The notes: generated by a model not told the origin, from the letters alone. Numbered from the stretch's first letter, positions 44,511 to 54,995 are shown. The stretch is 64,000 nt of DNA from Macrosoma leucophasiata (GCA_036365455.1 JAWQUS010000030.1:17194001-17258000); one strand, 5' to 3'. Made by a program: numbers and translations.

Positions 44511-45855
44511 TGCAAGCCCGAGCTCTCTCAGAATATTATTAAGACTGAAAACCCGTTCTGTAAATGAACGAGTTGAATAAAAAGCTGTTTGTTTGGTACA
44601 CTGATATTTATTTATTTAACTTATGTTTTAAATTGTAACTTACTAATTCCTATTACATGTTTTTACCAATGTGATCCAGTAACAAACTATCAAGAAAACA
44701 GGGTCGTGAATATGAAATGGTTCGAGTGGTGACGATTACTGCTCCTTTATTCATTTAATTTAATATATTTACCTTACTTTATTACCTGTCCCCGGGCATG
44801 GTAATGCCGGTAACCCTAATCCTTTCTACAAATCCTTGAGATGGTACCTTTGTAGCCAGCTTCGGAGGAGTCCAGTATTCTCTACTCCACTAGGCTTCAG
44901 GGTAACCGGTCACACCCCGCATCCAGAGGTCAGTCAGATTTAACACCATCATTGGGGAAGGAAAAAAATATTCTAACAATGATCCGTACTTAAAAGGTAA
45001 GTTGAGGATTGCCTATGCTAAATTATGACCTAACCAATGAACAGATTTACGCATGAAATAGTAAACGAATTCTATATAAACGAATTCTATATATAAAAAT
45101 AAACCCGCATCTGAAACAAAATCACACTGGTTACAATCTGCATTATCTCTGTTTGGTTCATGAAGAATCTAGTACCAAACTCAACATGAATCAAACAGCC
45201 TCCCTATACAAAACTTGTGGAAGTGGAAATTATTACTTACGAGGACTTTTCGCTATAATTTCATAACTGAATAAAGCCTCTGCATCCCAACTCCTCCCGA
45301 AATTAGGGAAACTGGCTGCAACAAACAACCCAACATGAAGTCATCACGCCATTTCTCAAATCGACATGTGAACGAGAAAATATCCAAAGATTCTTGAAGA
45401 TCTTACCTCAATTGGTGATAAAAATACCTATTGAATAGGCATTTAGGCCATGATGGCCAAAATATTCAAGGCTTCCTGCCTTTTCATAATTTCGAGTGTG
45501 TCACCACTAACTAGTTGCACAGAGAAAAATCAAATGACCGATGACGTCTAATAACCTCTCAGACCTTTCCCTTTACCGGCCCTGGATTCGTGTCTTTTTT
45601 AGACTTTCAGCCACAATGCCAATTAAATTCACCGAATAATATTTTAATTATGTTCTTGTCGTTATATCTAATATTTAATTTGGAAATATCGAAATTGTAT
45701 TTTTAAGACAAATTATAAGTATTAGATAAATTATGTAATCGAACTATGCGTCGTAGGGAATACGTGATACTATTGATAATGTTGACCTAGTACGGCGGTG
45801 ATTAACTAGATGGCGCTGTGACCATTTTCAAAACCAGAAAAAATACAACGTTACA
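44470..45855 (-). repeat. 5' LTR of the Ty3/Gypsy element
   Basis: 1386 bases, matching 38695-40080. It drives transcription leftwards. Core promoter elements were not resolved. Confidence 0.9.
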
Positions 45856-45859
45856 ACAT

Positions 45860-46915
45860 AAAGCAAAATATACTGTTTTAGTGACATTACGGTTGTCTAT
45901 ATGTTTAAGGTTTTTGAAAATGTATGTCAGTTTACGCAGTCTGGATGCTAGTAAGTCGAGGTGTGGTTTGAATGTGAGGGATTGATTAAGGAGGATTCCG
46001 AGGTATTTAATACAGTCTGTTCTCTCTAGGGTGGGACATGTGCAAGATCTGGGGTAGGAGCTACATTCATGTGCTATGATTATTTTTTCTTTCGGTGCCA
46101 TTTGATTTGATCTTAGTGCGAAAGCGATGTATTTGCTTTTGGAAACATTTAGCGTTAACTTATTGCATCTAAGCCATTTTGTAACCGTATTCAATCCTAC
46201 CTGAGCACAGTCGAAGGTGTCGTCCCATGTGTCTCCGTGGAAGAATAGAGCCGTGTCATCGGCGAAAGTAAAGATTTTTCCCCTCCGAAGTTTCAGTTCA
46301 CACAGTCCGTTAATATACGTAAGAAATAGTGTAGGGCTAATTATGCTTCCTTGTGGGGCCCCGTAGGAGATTTGTGCGTCTTCACTAATCCATTGGTCAA
46401 TTTTAACTCTTTGATATCTGCTGGATAGATACTGTTCAAATAGTTGTAGTGGAATACCTCTTATTCCTAGGTGTTCTAGTTTACGCAGTAGGTGGGGAAG
46501 GGAAATAGTGTCGAAAGCTTTTTTGAGGTCAAGAAATATTACTAGGCATTTTCTTTTGTCATCAAGGGTTGAAACTATTGAGTGAACCAGATCATGGACT
46601 GCATCACTGGTAGATTTTCCACTGCGGAAACCATATTGGGATGGAGATAGGAACTTGTTGCTTTCTAGGTAGTTAGTAAGGTTCTTATTCATTATACGCT
46701 CTAAGATTTTAGAAACGGTTGGTAAGATTGTAATGGGCCTGTAATTGTCAATTCTTGTTTTGTCTCCACCTTTGTGTATCGGTTTGATTTGACCTGTTTT
46801 AAAAGCCGTAGGGAAAACTCCATGTGAAATTGCGAGATTGCAGATATGTGTAATGAATGGTATTAGTAAATGACTGTATCTTTTAATTATTGTAGTAGAT
46901 AAAGTGACATGCAAT
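45860..46915 (-). pseudogene. LINE reverse transcriptase, 5'-truncated, minus
   Basis: A minus frame of about 350 codons covers the RT palm of a jockey-like non-LTR retrotransposon: VFPTAFKTGQIKPIHKGGD, NYRPITILP, QYGFRSGKST, FLDLKKAFDT, GAPQGSIISPTLF and the catalytic FADD box (FTFADDTALFF). The endonuclease and ORF1 are missing: the element is cut off at 46915, directly against the right half of a mariner, as expected from 5' truncation on insertion. At 45860 the frame is interrupted by the Ty3/Gypsy element and resumes at 38694. Confidence 0.85.
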
Positions 46916-47780
46916 GAGCAAGATCGACATATCAGTAGTTACGACGTAGCTGAAGAACTGAGAATTGATCACAAAACAGTTTTGGCGCATTTGAAAAAAG
47001 CTGGTTACAAAAAAAAGCTCGATATTTGGGTACCTCACGAGCTCACTGAAAGAAACCTAATGAACCGTGTACTCATTTGTGATTCTTTATTACGACGTAA
47101 TGAAACCGAATCATTTTTGAAGAAGCTGATAACTGGTGATGAAAAGTGGATCACGTACGACAAGAACATGCGAAAAAGGTCGTGGTCAAAGGCCGGTCAG
47201 GCTTCACAGACTGTGGCGAAACCCGGGTTAACTCGCAATAAGGTGATGTTGTGTGTGTGGTGGGATTGGAAGGGCATTATTCATTATGAGCTATTACCAC
47301 CAGGCAGGACTATCGATTCTGAACTCTACTGCGAACAACTGATGAGATTAAAGCAAGAAGTTGAGAGAAAGCGGCCGGAATTGATCAACAGAAGGGGTGT
47401 GGTGTTTCATCATGATAACGCTAGACCTCACACAACTATAGCCACTCAGCAAAAATTAAGAGAGTTTGGCTGGGAGATGTTAATGCATCCGCCGTATAGT
47501 CCTGACCTTGTACCTTCAGATTTGCACCTGTTTCGGTCTCTTCAGAATTCTTTATGCAATGTTAGGTTAACATAACGAGAGGACCGCCAAATCCACTTGT
47601 CGCGGTATTTTGATGAGAAGTCCCAAAATTTTTATAGCAATGGGATCATGCTCCTACCTACAAGATGGCAAAAGGTTATCGAACAAAATGGTACATACAT
47701 ACTTTAGTTAAATTTAAATAAACTATATTACAAAATGTTTCGAATTATCTTAAAAAATGCGAAGAAACTTTTTCCCTAAT
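46916..47780 (+). mobile_element. mariner, right half of a split copy (transposase pseudogene)
   Basis: Resumes at GAGCAAGATCGACAT, exactly where the left half stops. It keeps D in ITGDEKW with the KKL residues that the 18.2 kb copy has lost, HHDNARPH and PDLVPSDLHLF. The frame stops at TAA (47573) in place of a Ser codon, but further downstream it carries the base missing from the other copy. Ends AACTTTTTCCCTAATG near 47780. Confidence 0.85.
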
Positions 47781-48912
47781 GTCTAATAATAAAATATAAC
47801 AATAATTCTTTATTTCTATAACAAATCATAAGTCATATCATAGTGGTGGGGTCACTGTTTAAGTAAGAAATATACCCGTGTTAGGTGGCCCCATGGTATC
47901 TACATATTTAAGTCTGAATTCTTGAATGAACCTCAATGATAATCTCTACTATGTTTTGTGAAACCATTGTAGGTACTACAGTATGTTTTGATATTAACAA
48001 TGTGAACTTATTAATGGGCTTAGATTTTCGAGAGCTATATCAATTTAAAGAATTTATTTCTCAAAAGAATTACATCTAATTCACTTACAGAGAAACATTA
48101 AATTGTATCTAAAAGTTGTAAGTTTTGCATTTAGCGTACAGAGTTACGGTATTAAGTGGGTATTCACAAAACAAAACATTATAAAAACTATGGAGCTAAT
48201 AAATGAAAATAAATAGCTATATATAGCGGATAAATACGTAAAAACAGCTGTATATTAGTTTAATTTCAATGAGTGATTGAAATAAAACTATTTTTCGTAT
48301 TTATCGCGTATATTAAAAAAAAATGTTTTTTAAAAATCAACTCGCTTTCAGTCGTTTGTCGGCTTCTGTAGTCCCAGGCAGACTTACTAATGCTATCAGA
48401 CACCTTTTGCAGCTAATGTGACGTTAGTAACTTAAAGCAAATAAATATATTTGAATCTTAATCCTTCTTTCTAAAAAATATACAAATGAAAAGTTACAAT
48501 ATAGAGATACGCTTCAACACCTGAAGCTTTTGTATGTGTGTCTGATCTGATCGCCCTAAGTCTAATCTGGCATAATCGGTCATATGGAAAATCTGCAGGG
48601 CAAACATTAGGTACACGGTAATCTACCACGGTTTCTGATTATTGTTTTGAGTTTTTTTTTGTTCTTTGTTGTATTGTTTTGTTAGCTTAGTCACAGGTAG
48701 AACAAATTCAATGTCAGACAGCAATCCCTGACAATTGACAATGTGTCATTTTGTTGACCTCATTTTAACCCTTTGCGTTGATTGAGTTTACACTAAATTT
48801 TTTGAGTTTAAAATATAGACATTACTCACTGCAGTTGAAAAAAAAATTCTTTCATTTGACTTAATTGAATGTGTGAATAAAGAAACGAGACTTATGAAGG
48901 TTCAGTGTCAAC
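47781..48912. other. No feature recognised
   Basis: AT-rich intron sequence of about 1.1 kb. No exon or repeat family recognised. Confidence 0.35.
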
Positions 48913-49214
48913 CAAAGAGCAACACGGGCCACCGGCTGCGGCGGACTGAAGGGAAGAAGCCATAGCGTTTATTACCGAGGCAAAATAGTCTGTTATTTTT
49001 TGCGGGGGGGGGGGGGGAATGCGTGCGACACACACGCACACTACAAGAATCGTCTATTACCTACTACGAAACTCACACCTTGACTTCAACAAAATACAGA
49101 AACAATTTCAAGCACACATTTAAATATCTAGGCGACGGGTATAGGCCCATTTGGGCTTGTACTTTGACAGAGGAAAGCCTGCATATGACTACTCCCCTCC
49201 GGTGTTGCTCTATG
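48913..49214. mobile_element. MITE family M8, 302-base copy
   Basis: The ends are CAAAGAGCAACACGGG and CCGGTGTTGCTCTATG. It contains a G-run (about 49004-49017). The flanks GTGTCAAC and GTTTCATC agree at six of eight bases, an eroded 8-base duplication. Confidence 0.65.
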
Positions 49215-49470
49215 GTTTCATCAATTCATACGAATGACGTCCAATACTGGACAAAAGCCTTTTCGAAGGTTACACGCAACAGTGTTGTGCCACAGGGAGA
49301 TCTGCTTAAGATGATCTTCTAATTTGTGATTCGGCCATACAGGGAAAAATACTGAGTAATCGCGCATACCTCTTTTCAGTAACCTCTGCAAGACCTTAAG
49401 TTTTCTTATGAGACCTATATCGATGTATGTAAATCGTACTTATTTCTAAATTACAATATTATATCTACAG
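49215..49470. other. Intron with a GGACAAAAGCC repeat fragment
   Basis: GTCCAATACTGGACAAAAGCC (49230) matches the block at 53104. The rest leads into the exon's pyrimidine tract. Confidence 0.35.
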
Positions 49471-49575
49471 TGTCTAAACGTGCTGGTGGCGGCGGGCGCG
49501 GCCGGTGCGGACAGCAAGCAGCTCTCCTCGTACAAAGGTGTACATTCATGCGCATGCGCACCTGGGGAAGCACGA
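49471..49575 (+). CDS. forked: forked/espin homologue, exon after the ankyrin repeats
   Basis: A 105-base, phase 0/0 exon (ATATCTACAG acceptor, GTACGT donor at 49576). It starts CLNVLVAAGAAGADSKQLSS, completing the last ankyrin helix begun in the exon at 28367, then leaves the repeat domain for a Cys-containing linker (SCACAPGEAR). An earlier GTGTAC donor at 49538 would put the next exon out of frame into a stop, so the longer form is preferred. The exon is GC-rich against its flanks. Confidence 0.78.
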
Positions 49576-50063
49576 GTACGTATAATTAATTTTTAATATT
49601 GTACATTATTTTGAATACTAACACTGCTTTAAATATTGTCTCAACAAAAGAGATTTGTTTAGCTAAATCTATTTGTCAATTGTTTTTTTTTTAATAAATA
49701 TAAAAGGAACACATCTATCAAATTACTGCAAGGTCTAATATTCCTACTAATTAAGTAGTGGTAAAGCGATCTTATTGACGATGTTTTGAATAAATTTATA
49801 ATTTATGCTCATTGATATACAGGGTTTTTGGTACATCAATGTTTATGCTACGGGAATTATTATATCGGTTGTTGTTACCTATATTTGTTATATTATATCT
49901 AAAAATAATTTTGACAAAAATGCAAAACTTAAAAATTGTTTGGCGATTTCGCGAATTTCCCATCATCAAGCGATAACTTTTATTAACCCATCATTCAGTC
50001 ATATGCAGGAACTCTATTTTTTTAATTAAACACCCAGTTAAATTAAATTACTCATTTTTTCAG

Positions 50064-50295
50064 TGTGCCCTACCAAACTGTGTCAACGCGAATGGCACGC
50101 GCTCCCCCTTCTATCTCCATGCGCCAGAGCGAGAGAAGCGTAACTCCAACGAGCGTAGAGGCTCGTTACCTTCCACAGTGGGATCTATAAGTTCGGCAAG
50201 ATCTGGACCTGCTGACGGACTGTACGTCAACCCCATGCAGAGAGGAACAACCGCTACAGTCACACATCACAATTCTTCTGGAGAAGATAGTTCGG
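50064..50295 (+). CDS. forked: forked/espin homologue, FYLHAPE exon
   Basis: 232 bases, phase 0 in and phase 1 out (TTTTTTCAG acceptor, GTAAGC donor). The peptide CALPNCVNANGTRSPFYLHA is followed by a Ser-rich segment (GSISSARSGPADGLYVNPMQ) and ends NSSGEDSSG. FYLH..P and DGLYVNPM are segments I associate with insect forked; the region is predicted disordered and has no catalytic domain. It probably belongs to the linker between the ankyrin repeats and the actin-binding region. A decayed copy of its 3' two thirds follows at 50405. Confidence 0.82.
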
Positions 50296-50404
50296 GTAAG
50301 CATAGTATTTTTTATATCCTTATGGTGGTTATAAGTTTTCTTTGGTTAACATTTGCAAGAGACAATAGAGAAAGAAAAATATTCTAGAACGGCAGAGTGA
50401 GAAA

Positions 50405-50560
50405 AAGGTAGATGTAATTAGCAACGAGGCTTCTTACCCTCCACCATAAGTTCAGCAATATCTGGTCATGTTGACGATTCTACGTTAACCTCTTACAGAG
50501 AGGCAATTCTGCTTCAGTCTCATAACACAAATCCTCTGGAGAAGACAGTTCGGATAAATA
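50405..50560 (+). pseudogene. Decayed duplicate of the preceding exon
   Basis: About 155 bases align by eye with 50140-50300: GCAACGAGGCTTCTTACC, AAGTTCAGCAATATCTGG, TTACAGAGAGGCAA and CTCTGGAGAAGACAGTTCGG all have counterparts in order. A TAA interrupts the homologous frame and the donor GT has become AT (GGATAAAT). An old tandem exon copy, now intronic. Confidence 0.7.
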
Positions 50561-51219
50561 CATTTTCGGTCAGTCTTCTTGGTCGAAAGTTAGGTTTTCG
50601 ACCAATCGAATTTACGAAGAAGTCTTGATGTGTCCCATTTCTTTGACGAATGAGAGAACGATTGAGTAAAGGAGACACGTTAATCCAAACAGAGCTCGAC
50701 TTCGATGGATCGCGATCCTTAAGTTTGCCTAACCAATTAATTAATTGTCACGTTAACACTACGTTTCAAATAAGCTTTATACTATCTATCTATCATTTGC
50801 CTATTTGTTGCAATATAAAAATCTGTACCTTCAGTTTCGATACACCTAATTCATTGATTTTTTTTATTGGAGCCATGGATAAGTTTTGGAAGAGCAGATA
50901 TAAATGTATATATATGTAGACCAAAGTAGAAGACGACTTTAGACGAAACTCTGGAACATCCAAATACACCACCATATCCAGTATGTCCACCATCAACCAA
51001 ATCCTATTATATAAATCGTACAAACTAGCAGATAAAGTTTCTATTCCCTTACCTTTCCTATAAGGATGTAAATGGTATAGCCGTTCCACTGGCTGGTCAT
51101 TAGATTAAAGCATTAGCAGTTTCAATCACACGTTTTCGGTGTATTAGACAACAATGGAAGGCGTGAACAGCGCAACTAATAGGGCACTTAACCAACCACG
51201 ACGGAAGTGTATTGGAGTT

Positions 51220-51745
51220 TCAGGAAGTTTAGGTTATGCAGTTGCTTCCCTATTATCGTTGTGTGTGGACGTATTTAATTAATTAACCAGCTTAACCGCT
51301 ATTAAGCTGTAGTCACCAAGTCACTGTCTGTGAGTTTTGTGAGTCTGTGTCGGATGTGGAATTTGCATGATATGGTTCGTTGGTTTGATGAAATGATGGC
51401 AAGGTAAGGTTAGGTTCTTGCAGATCTTGGAGAAAAACCTCTAAGGATTATGTACCTCGACTCTAAGGACTATGAACCTTGAAGCTAATTATCAGCTGGT
51501 AATTTCTAGCTTAACATATCATGATCTAATTCATTAGTTAGGTGATGAGAAGGTACTGGAGAAGACAGTAAATAATATTCTTTTGTGAAAATGTGGGACA
51601 TTGTTTTATTAACCAGTATTCGAGATAGTGTATGTTGAAATGTGAGGGAGCTTAGGTTAAGGAATTACTTTTCTACTAGTGTAAGTTTCGTGAGTCTAGT
51701 GTCAGATGGGTTTGGATGATATTGTTCGTTGCTTTGTTAAGTTTC
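51220..51745 (+). repeat. Degenerate local duplication within the intron
   Basis: GTGAGTTTTGTGAGTCTGTG..GATATGGTTCGTTGGTTTG (about 51330-51392) recurs diverged as GTAAGTTTCGTGAGTCTAGTG..GATATTGTTCGTTGCTTTG (about 51682-51738), about 350 bases apart. A CTGGAGAAGACAG word at 51560 recalls the exon end. Confidence 0.5.
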
Positions 51746-52136
51746 CGGAACTGTGGAAATGGACTTTGCTAAGCCTAAGTTTATAATTTATGTAATTATC
51801 GGGTTAATAGTAGTATGTCGCATGAGTGTTCTAGTTAATTGGGTATGTGAAGAGTGAAGATTATCTACTGGGGTAATAATGAATAACACGTCCATGCGAT
51901 AATTACTATTTGATATCTTATCTGGGGCGGGCGCGTGGCTGTAATAGCGGAAGCGGGACATATTTGACATGCGCTCGCCCTGATTCTGGGGTAGGAGGGA
52001 AAGGTTGGTTCTTGCTAGGTGTGGGTTAAAACTTGAGATTTGTATAAAAGTATCAAAATCGCACTTAAGGAAGTCATAACCCCTTCAAAATGTACGTTTA
52101 GATCAAGGACCTCTCCCCAAAGTTTTTTTTTAGAAA

Positions 52137-52240
52137 TACGGCTAATTTTGGCAACTGGTTTCTGCACAACAACTCAAACCCAAACTTCGAGGCACCGGCG
52201 GATCTGTAGCAGCGAGTGCAGGATATGTTCCGATCCGTAC
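52137..52240 (+). pseudogene. Decayed duplicate of the following exon
   Basis: AACTGGTTTCTGCACAACAA, CAAACCCAAACTTCGAGGC, ACCGGCGGATCTGTAGCAGC and GTGCAGGATATGTTCC align in order with 52580-52660. The homologous frame carries a TAG where the real exon has TAC. A T-run and TAG precede it like a former acceptor. Confidence 0.75.
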
Positions 52241-52549
52241 CACACATCTCGTCCATTACTGGGGAAGAAGATGGGATCCCTTTCTCTTTTAGTAGTCTCC
52301 GTAGTCCTTCGTAGTCTCCGAGCGCCTTCTAAGGAACATTTTCCTCTCCAAAAACAGAAACGATCATTTGTACAAAACTATCAAAATTGCATTTATTCAA
52401 GTCCATTCTCCCCTCCGTCGTTAAACATCTATGTTTGCAATCCATGATCTCTGATGATGAGTCTTTGTCTAGAACCGCGGCCAGTTGTTACTTAACCATA
52501 AAAATATTTTAAATTCACCTCTTTCTTAAACTCATTTCATCTCCCACAG

Positions 52550-52720
52550 CATGCTCAACAACAGAAGACACAGCTAACTCTGGCTGGTTCCTGCACGGCA
52601 ACTCGAACCCGAACTCCGGGGCGCCGGCGGCCCTGTACCAGCGCGTGCGGGACCTGTTCCACACGCGTTCGCCGGGGCCTCGCGTGCCGGCTGAAGGACA
52701 GGAAGCTCCCACTATGACTG
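52550..52720 (+). CDS. forked: forked/espin homologue, GWFLHGNSN exon
   Basis: 171 bases, phase 1 in and phase 1 out (CATCTCCCACAG acceptor, GTACGT donor). Peptide ACSTTEDTANSGWFLHGNSN, then ALYQRVRDLFHTRSPGPRV and a short acidic end. The alternating aromatic and basic YQRVRDLFH helix is the only ordered-looking part. The function of this segment in forked is not known to me. The exon has a decayed partner about 0.4 kb upstream. Confidence 0.82.
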
Positions 52721-52810
52721 GTACGTGCAAGAATGTGACTTTACATATTTATTGTCCAAAGGGTGACATCATCATTTTGTCTAAAACTCTTTTGGTTGAA
52801 ATACCAAAAT

Positions 52811-53096
52811 CATAGAGCAACACAGGAGGGGAGTAGCCATATGCAGACTTTCCCCTCTGTCAAAGTACAAGCCGAAATGGGCCTATACGTGTCGCCTAGA
52901 TGTTTAAATGTGTGCGTGAAATTGTTTCTGTATGATAAGGTCAAGGCGTGAGTTTCGTAGTAACAGACGATTTTTGTAGTGTACGTGTGTCGCACACATT
53001 TCCCCCCGCAAAAAACGACATACTGTTTTGCATCGGTAATACACGCTATGGCTACTCCCCTCCGGTCCGCCGCGACCGGTGGGGAGTTGCTCTATG
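52811..53096. mobile_element. MITE family M8, 286-base copy with perfect 8-base TSD
   Basis: The ends CATAGAGCAAC and GTTGCTCTATG are perfect inverted matches. ACCAAAAT is duplicated at 52803-52810 and 53097-53104. The interior carries TTTGACAGAG-like and GGACCGGAGG-like words in inverted orientation. Confidence 0.85.
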
Positions 53097-53104
53097 ACCA
53101 AAAT

Positions 53105-53765
53105 GGACAAAAGCCTTTCCAAGGACTTACAACAAGGATCTACGTCATTAGGAGAGAATATGCCATAATCGCCACACTTAGCATGCGGATTGGCGATCAC
53201 AGTGACGGCGGGTTTAGAAGCCACGAAAACAGAACAGCGTTCTAGCGCTTTTATACAAAATATACCGTTGCGGTTCAGTTCAGCTTAAAATGCTGATGCG
53301 TAGCTGCTACCCCTGAGATCTTACTAAGTTGTTCTGTAGACCATGATAGAAAAAACGTTGAGTAAGGCAGATCTTTTGCTGGTGATGGTGGGTAGTGTAG
53401 TTCCAGTGTCAGGAACTCGAGGGCATAGGCACAAGCGTATTAACTAATCTATTTAATCATTACCACTTGGCGGGATAGGCACCACCGCATTACATAATAT
53501 AATAATAATAATATTTGTATGTCTCTCGTCAGCACGGGGTCCAATTTGAACCCCGGACCTTTGTCAGGCTTGCGCGGGGACATGGGGGGTCCAACACGTA
53601 GAGGCCCTTTGGAGAATTTTGATCTACTTTGAAATGGGTTATATTTTTATTATTACTATATTTTGTAATGCGGTGGTGCCTATCCCTCGACTCCTGACAC
53701 TGGAACTCTACCACCAGTAAAAATGCTCGTAACTTATTACACTACCCGTTTTTTGATGTTCTACC
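53105..53765. repeat. GGACAAAAGCC repeat and inverted family A pieces
   Basis: A GGACAAAAGCCTTTCCAAGG..GCGGATTGGCGATC fragment (53105-53200). Then a family A start (53389-53500) and its inverted counterpart (53665-53718) form a loose palindrome around AGGCACCACCGCATTAC. Confidence 0.5.
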
Positions 53766-53773
53766 ATTAAGCC

Positions 53774-53912
53774 TAGGTTGCACCAAGATATTTGTTTAAG
53801 TTATTGTAACATTTCACGTCCTTCTCTAACTTTAACAGACTTCTTTAAGTAAGAGAGGGATGTGAAATGTTACAATCAATTAAACTTTAAGAAATATATT
53901 GGTGCAACCCAG
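53774..53912. mobile_element. Foldback MITE family E (GGTTGCACCAA)
   Basis: TAGGTTGCACCAAGATATTTG at the left pairs with the complement at the right (ATATATTGGTGCAACCC), and the middle (AACATTTCACGTCC against GATGTGAAATGTT) also pairs. The whole of about 140 bases is a hairpin. Confidence 0.7.
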
Positions 53913-53964
53913 CATTAGTCTTTCCACTGCACCAATTATTTAATTATATAGTATTATTTATTTC

Positions 53965-54515
53965 TGTACCCGGCAAGAGATATTGCACATCGAGCCTACG
54001 AAAGAGACAATCGGCTTGTTTCGACTTCGTAGAGCGTTATCTCTGCTGCACACTGCCTACGTAAGCACTGATAGTCCGGTATTGTGAACTGAACAAAACT
54101 TGATGAAAATGGTCTATAAACGTCATATAGGTAAGGTGCGAAAGAGATAACGCTCTACAGACCCGAAGTAAGTCGAAGTCTCCTTCCTAAGCGAAGCGCG
54201 CATGGCCCCGCGGCTGGTGTAGATCGGAAGCGATCTACTCGGTTAAACGATACGGGCGCGGTCGGGTGTGTAGGGTGTCGGGTGACCGCTAGTGGAAAAT
54301 TAAAATGCGCCGTCGGTCCCGGGTGCTATCGATAGATAGCAGTCGTTAAGACTTGTCGGAGGAAAACATCCGACAGCGGGTTGGCCACTAACCCTTATCT
54401 CCACCAACCTGCATTGGAGCAGCGTGGTGGAGTAAGCTCCATGCCTCCAGTGGGAGTGCCCAGCAGTGGGAAGTATCAAGGGTTGCCATTGCCTCCTTCC
54501 TAAGGTCGCAATATT
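53965..54515. mobile_element. Tc1-like MITE (family T), split by SINE S1
   Basis: ATATTGCACATCGAGCCTACG (53972) and the TAGAGCGTTATCTCT arms match the intact copy at 61832. The right end (CTCCTTCCTAAGGTCG..ATATTAC) is resumed after the SINE. Confidence 0.65.
54192..54492 (+). mobile_element. SINE family S1 with perfect 12-base TSD
   Basis: GAAGCGCGCATGGCCC head to GGTTGCCATT end. CTCCTTCCTAAG occurs at 54180-54191 and 54493-54504, a textbook target-primed duplication, here inside a MITE 73 bases upstream of a host exon. Confidence 0.82.
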
Positions 54516-54577
54516 ACTGTAAATGTGTTCTGGAGCTCTAGAAATAAAAGATTTCTTTTCTATTCTATTCTATACAG

Positions 54578-54716
54578 TAAAAGCCGAAGTGCACGGTTCA
54601 ACAGAGGTGAAGGCAGAGCCTCGCGAGTCGGACAGCGATAGCGGGGCGGAGGCAACCCGACGCGACCACCACTATGAAGACATCTACCTACCCCGCGATG
54701 AACATCAGAGACGACG
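54578..54716 (+). CDS. forked: forked/espin homologue, YEDIYLPRDE exon
   Basis: 139 bases, phase 1 in and phase 2 out (CTATTCTATACAG acceptor, GTAAAT donor). VKAEVHGSTEVKAEPRES is followed by an acidic Ser-Asp run and HHYEDIYLPRDEHQRRR. The YEDIYL motif is one I associate with insect forked proteins. Charged and probably disordered. A minus SINE S2 begins about 20 bases after the donor. Confidence 0.82.
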
Positions 54717-54732
54717 GTAAATTCATTTTAAA

Positions 54733-54995
54733 CGTCTGTAATCCCCGAAGGGGTAGGCAGAGGTAAATGCATGCATTCAAGCATACATGCAAGCACCCAC
54801 GACTCGCCGGTTACGTTTTGGCCCATGTAACAGGTGGCGAACCTGTTGCCATCTCCGGGCACATTACCAAACTTCGAGGTACTGGGAAACATCCAGAAAA
54901 TGGAAAAATCCCAATAGAACCAGAGATAAAGGATTTTTAACCGTTATCTCTGGCAGTCCCCGGGAATCGAACCCAGGACCCCCAGCGTAGTAGTA
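54733..54995 (-). mobile_element. SINE family S2, minus, head incomplete
   Basis: Tail and body complete. Box B present as the complement of GGTTCGATTCCC. Box A lost at AGTAGTAGTA. Confidence 0.65.

Larger units (their letters stand above)
38695..45855 (-). mobile_element. Ty3/Gypsy LTR retrotransposon, gag-less, recent insertion
   Basis: 7161 bases on the minus strand. The LTRs at 38695-40080 and 44470-45855 are both 1386 bases and look identical by eye, so the insertion is young. On the plus strand they start TGAAAGATGG and end ACGTTACA, giving TG..CA termini. The 4-base target ACAT is duplicated (38691-38694 and 45856-45859), interrupting a LINE RT. Internal region 4389 bases: a protease C-terminal piece, an intact RT-RNaseH-integrase frame, a long non-coding 3' part and a purine-rich tract. 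Gag and the protease N-terminus are absent, so mobility would need another element's proteins. Confidence 0.9.

Noticed and set aside
38695..45855. Assembly duplication as the cause of the identical 1.39 kb blocks
   Set aside because: TG..CA ends, the polypurine tract, the ACAT target duplication and the enclosed pol frame all fit genuine LTRs.
49531..49545. Alternative donor GTGTAC in the exon at 49471
   Set aside because: Its phase sends the next exon into a stop after about 25 codons, while the downstream GTACGT donor keeps the forked-like frame.
52040..52447. Plus frame of 135 codons as a coding exon
   Set aside because: It runs through the decayed exon copy in a different frame from the homologous one. 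No splice sites or motifs support it.
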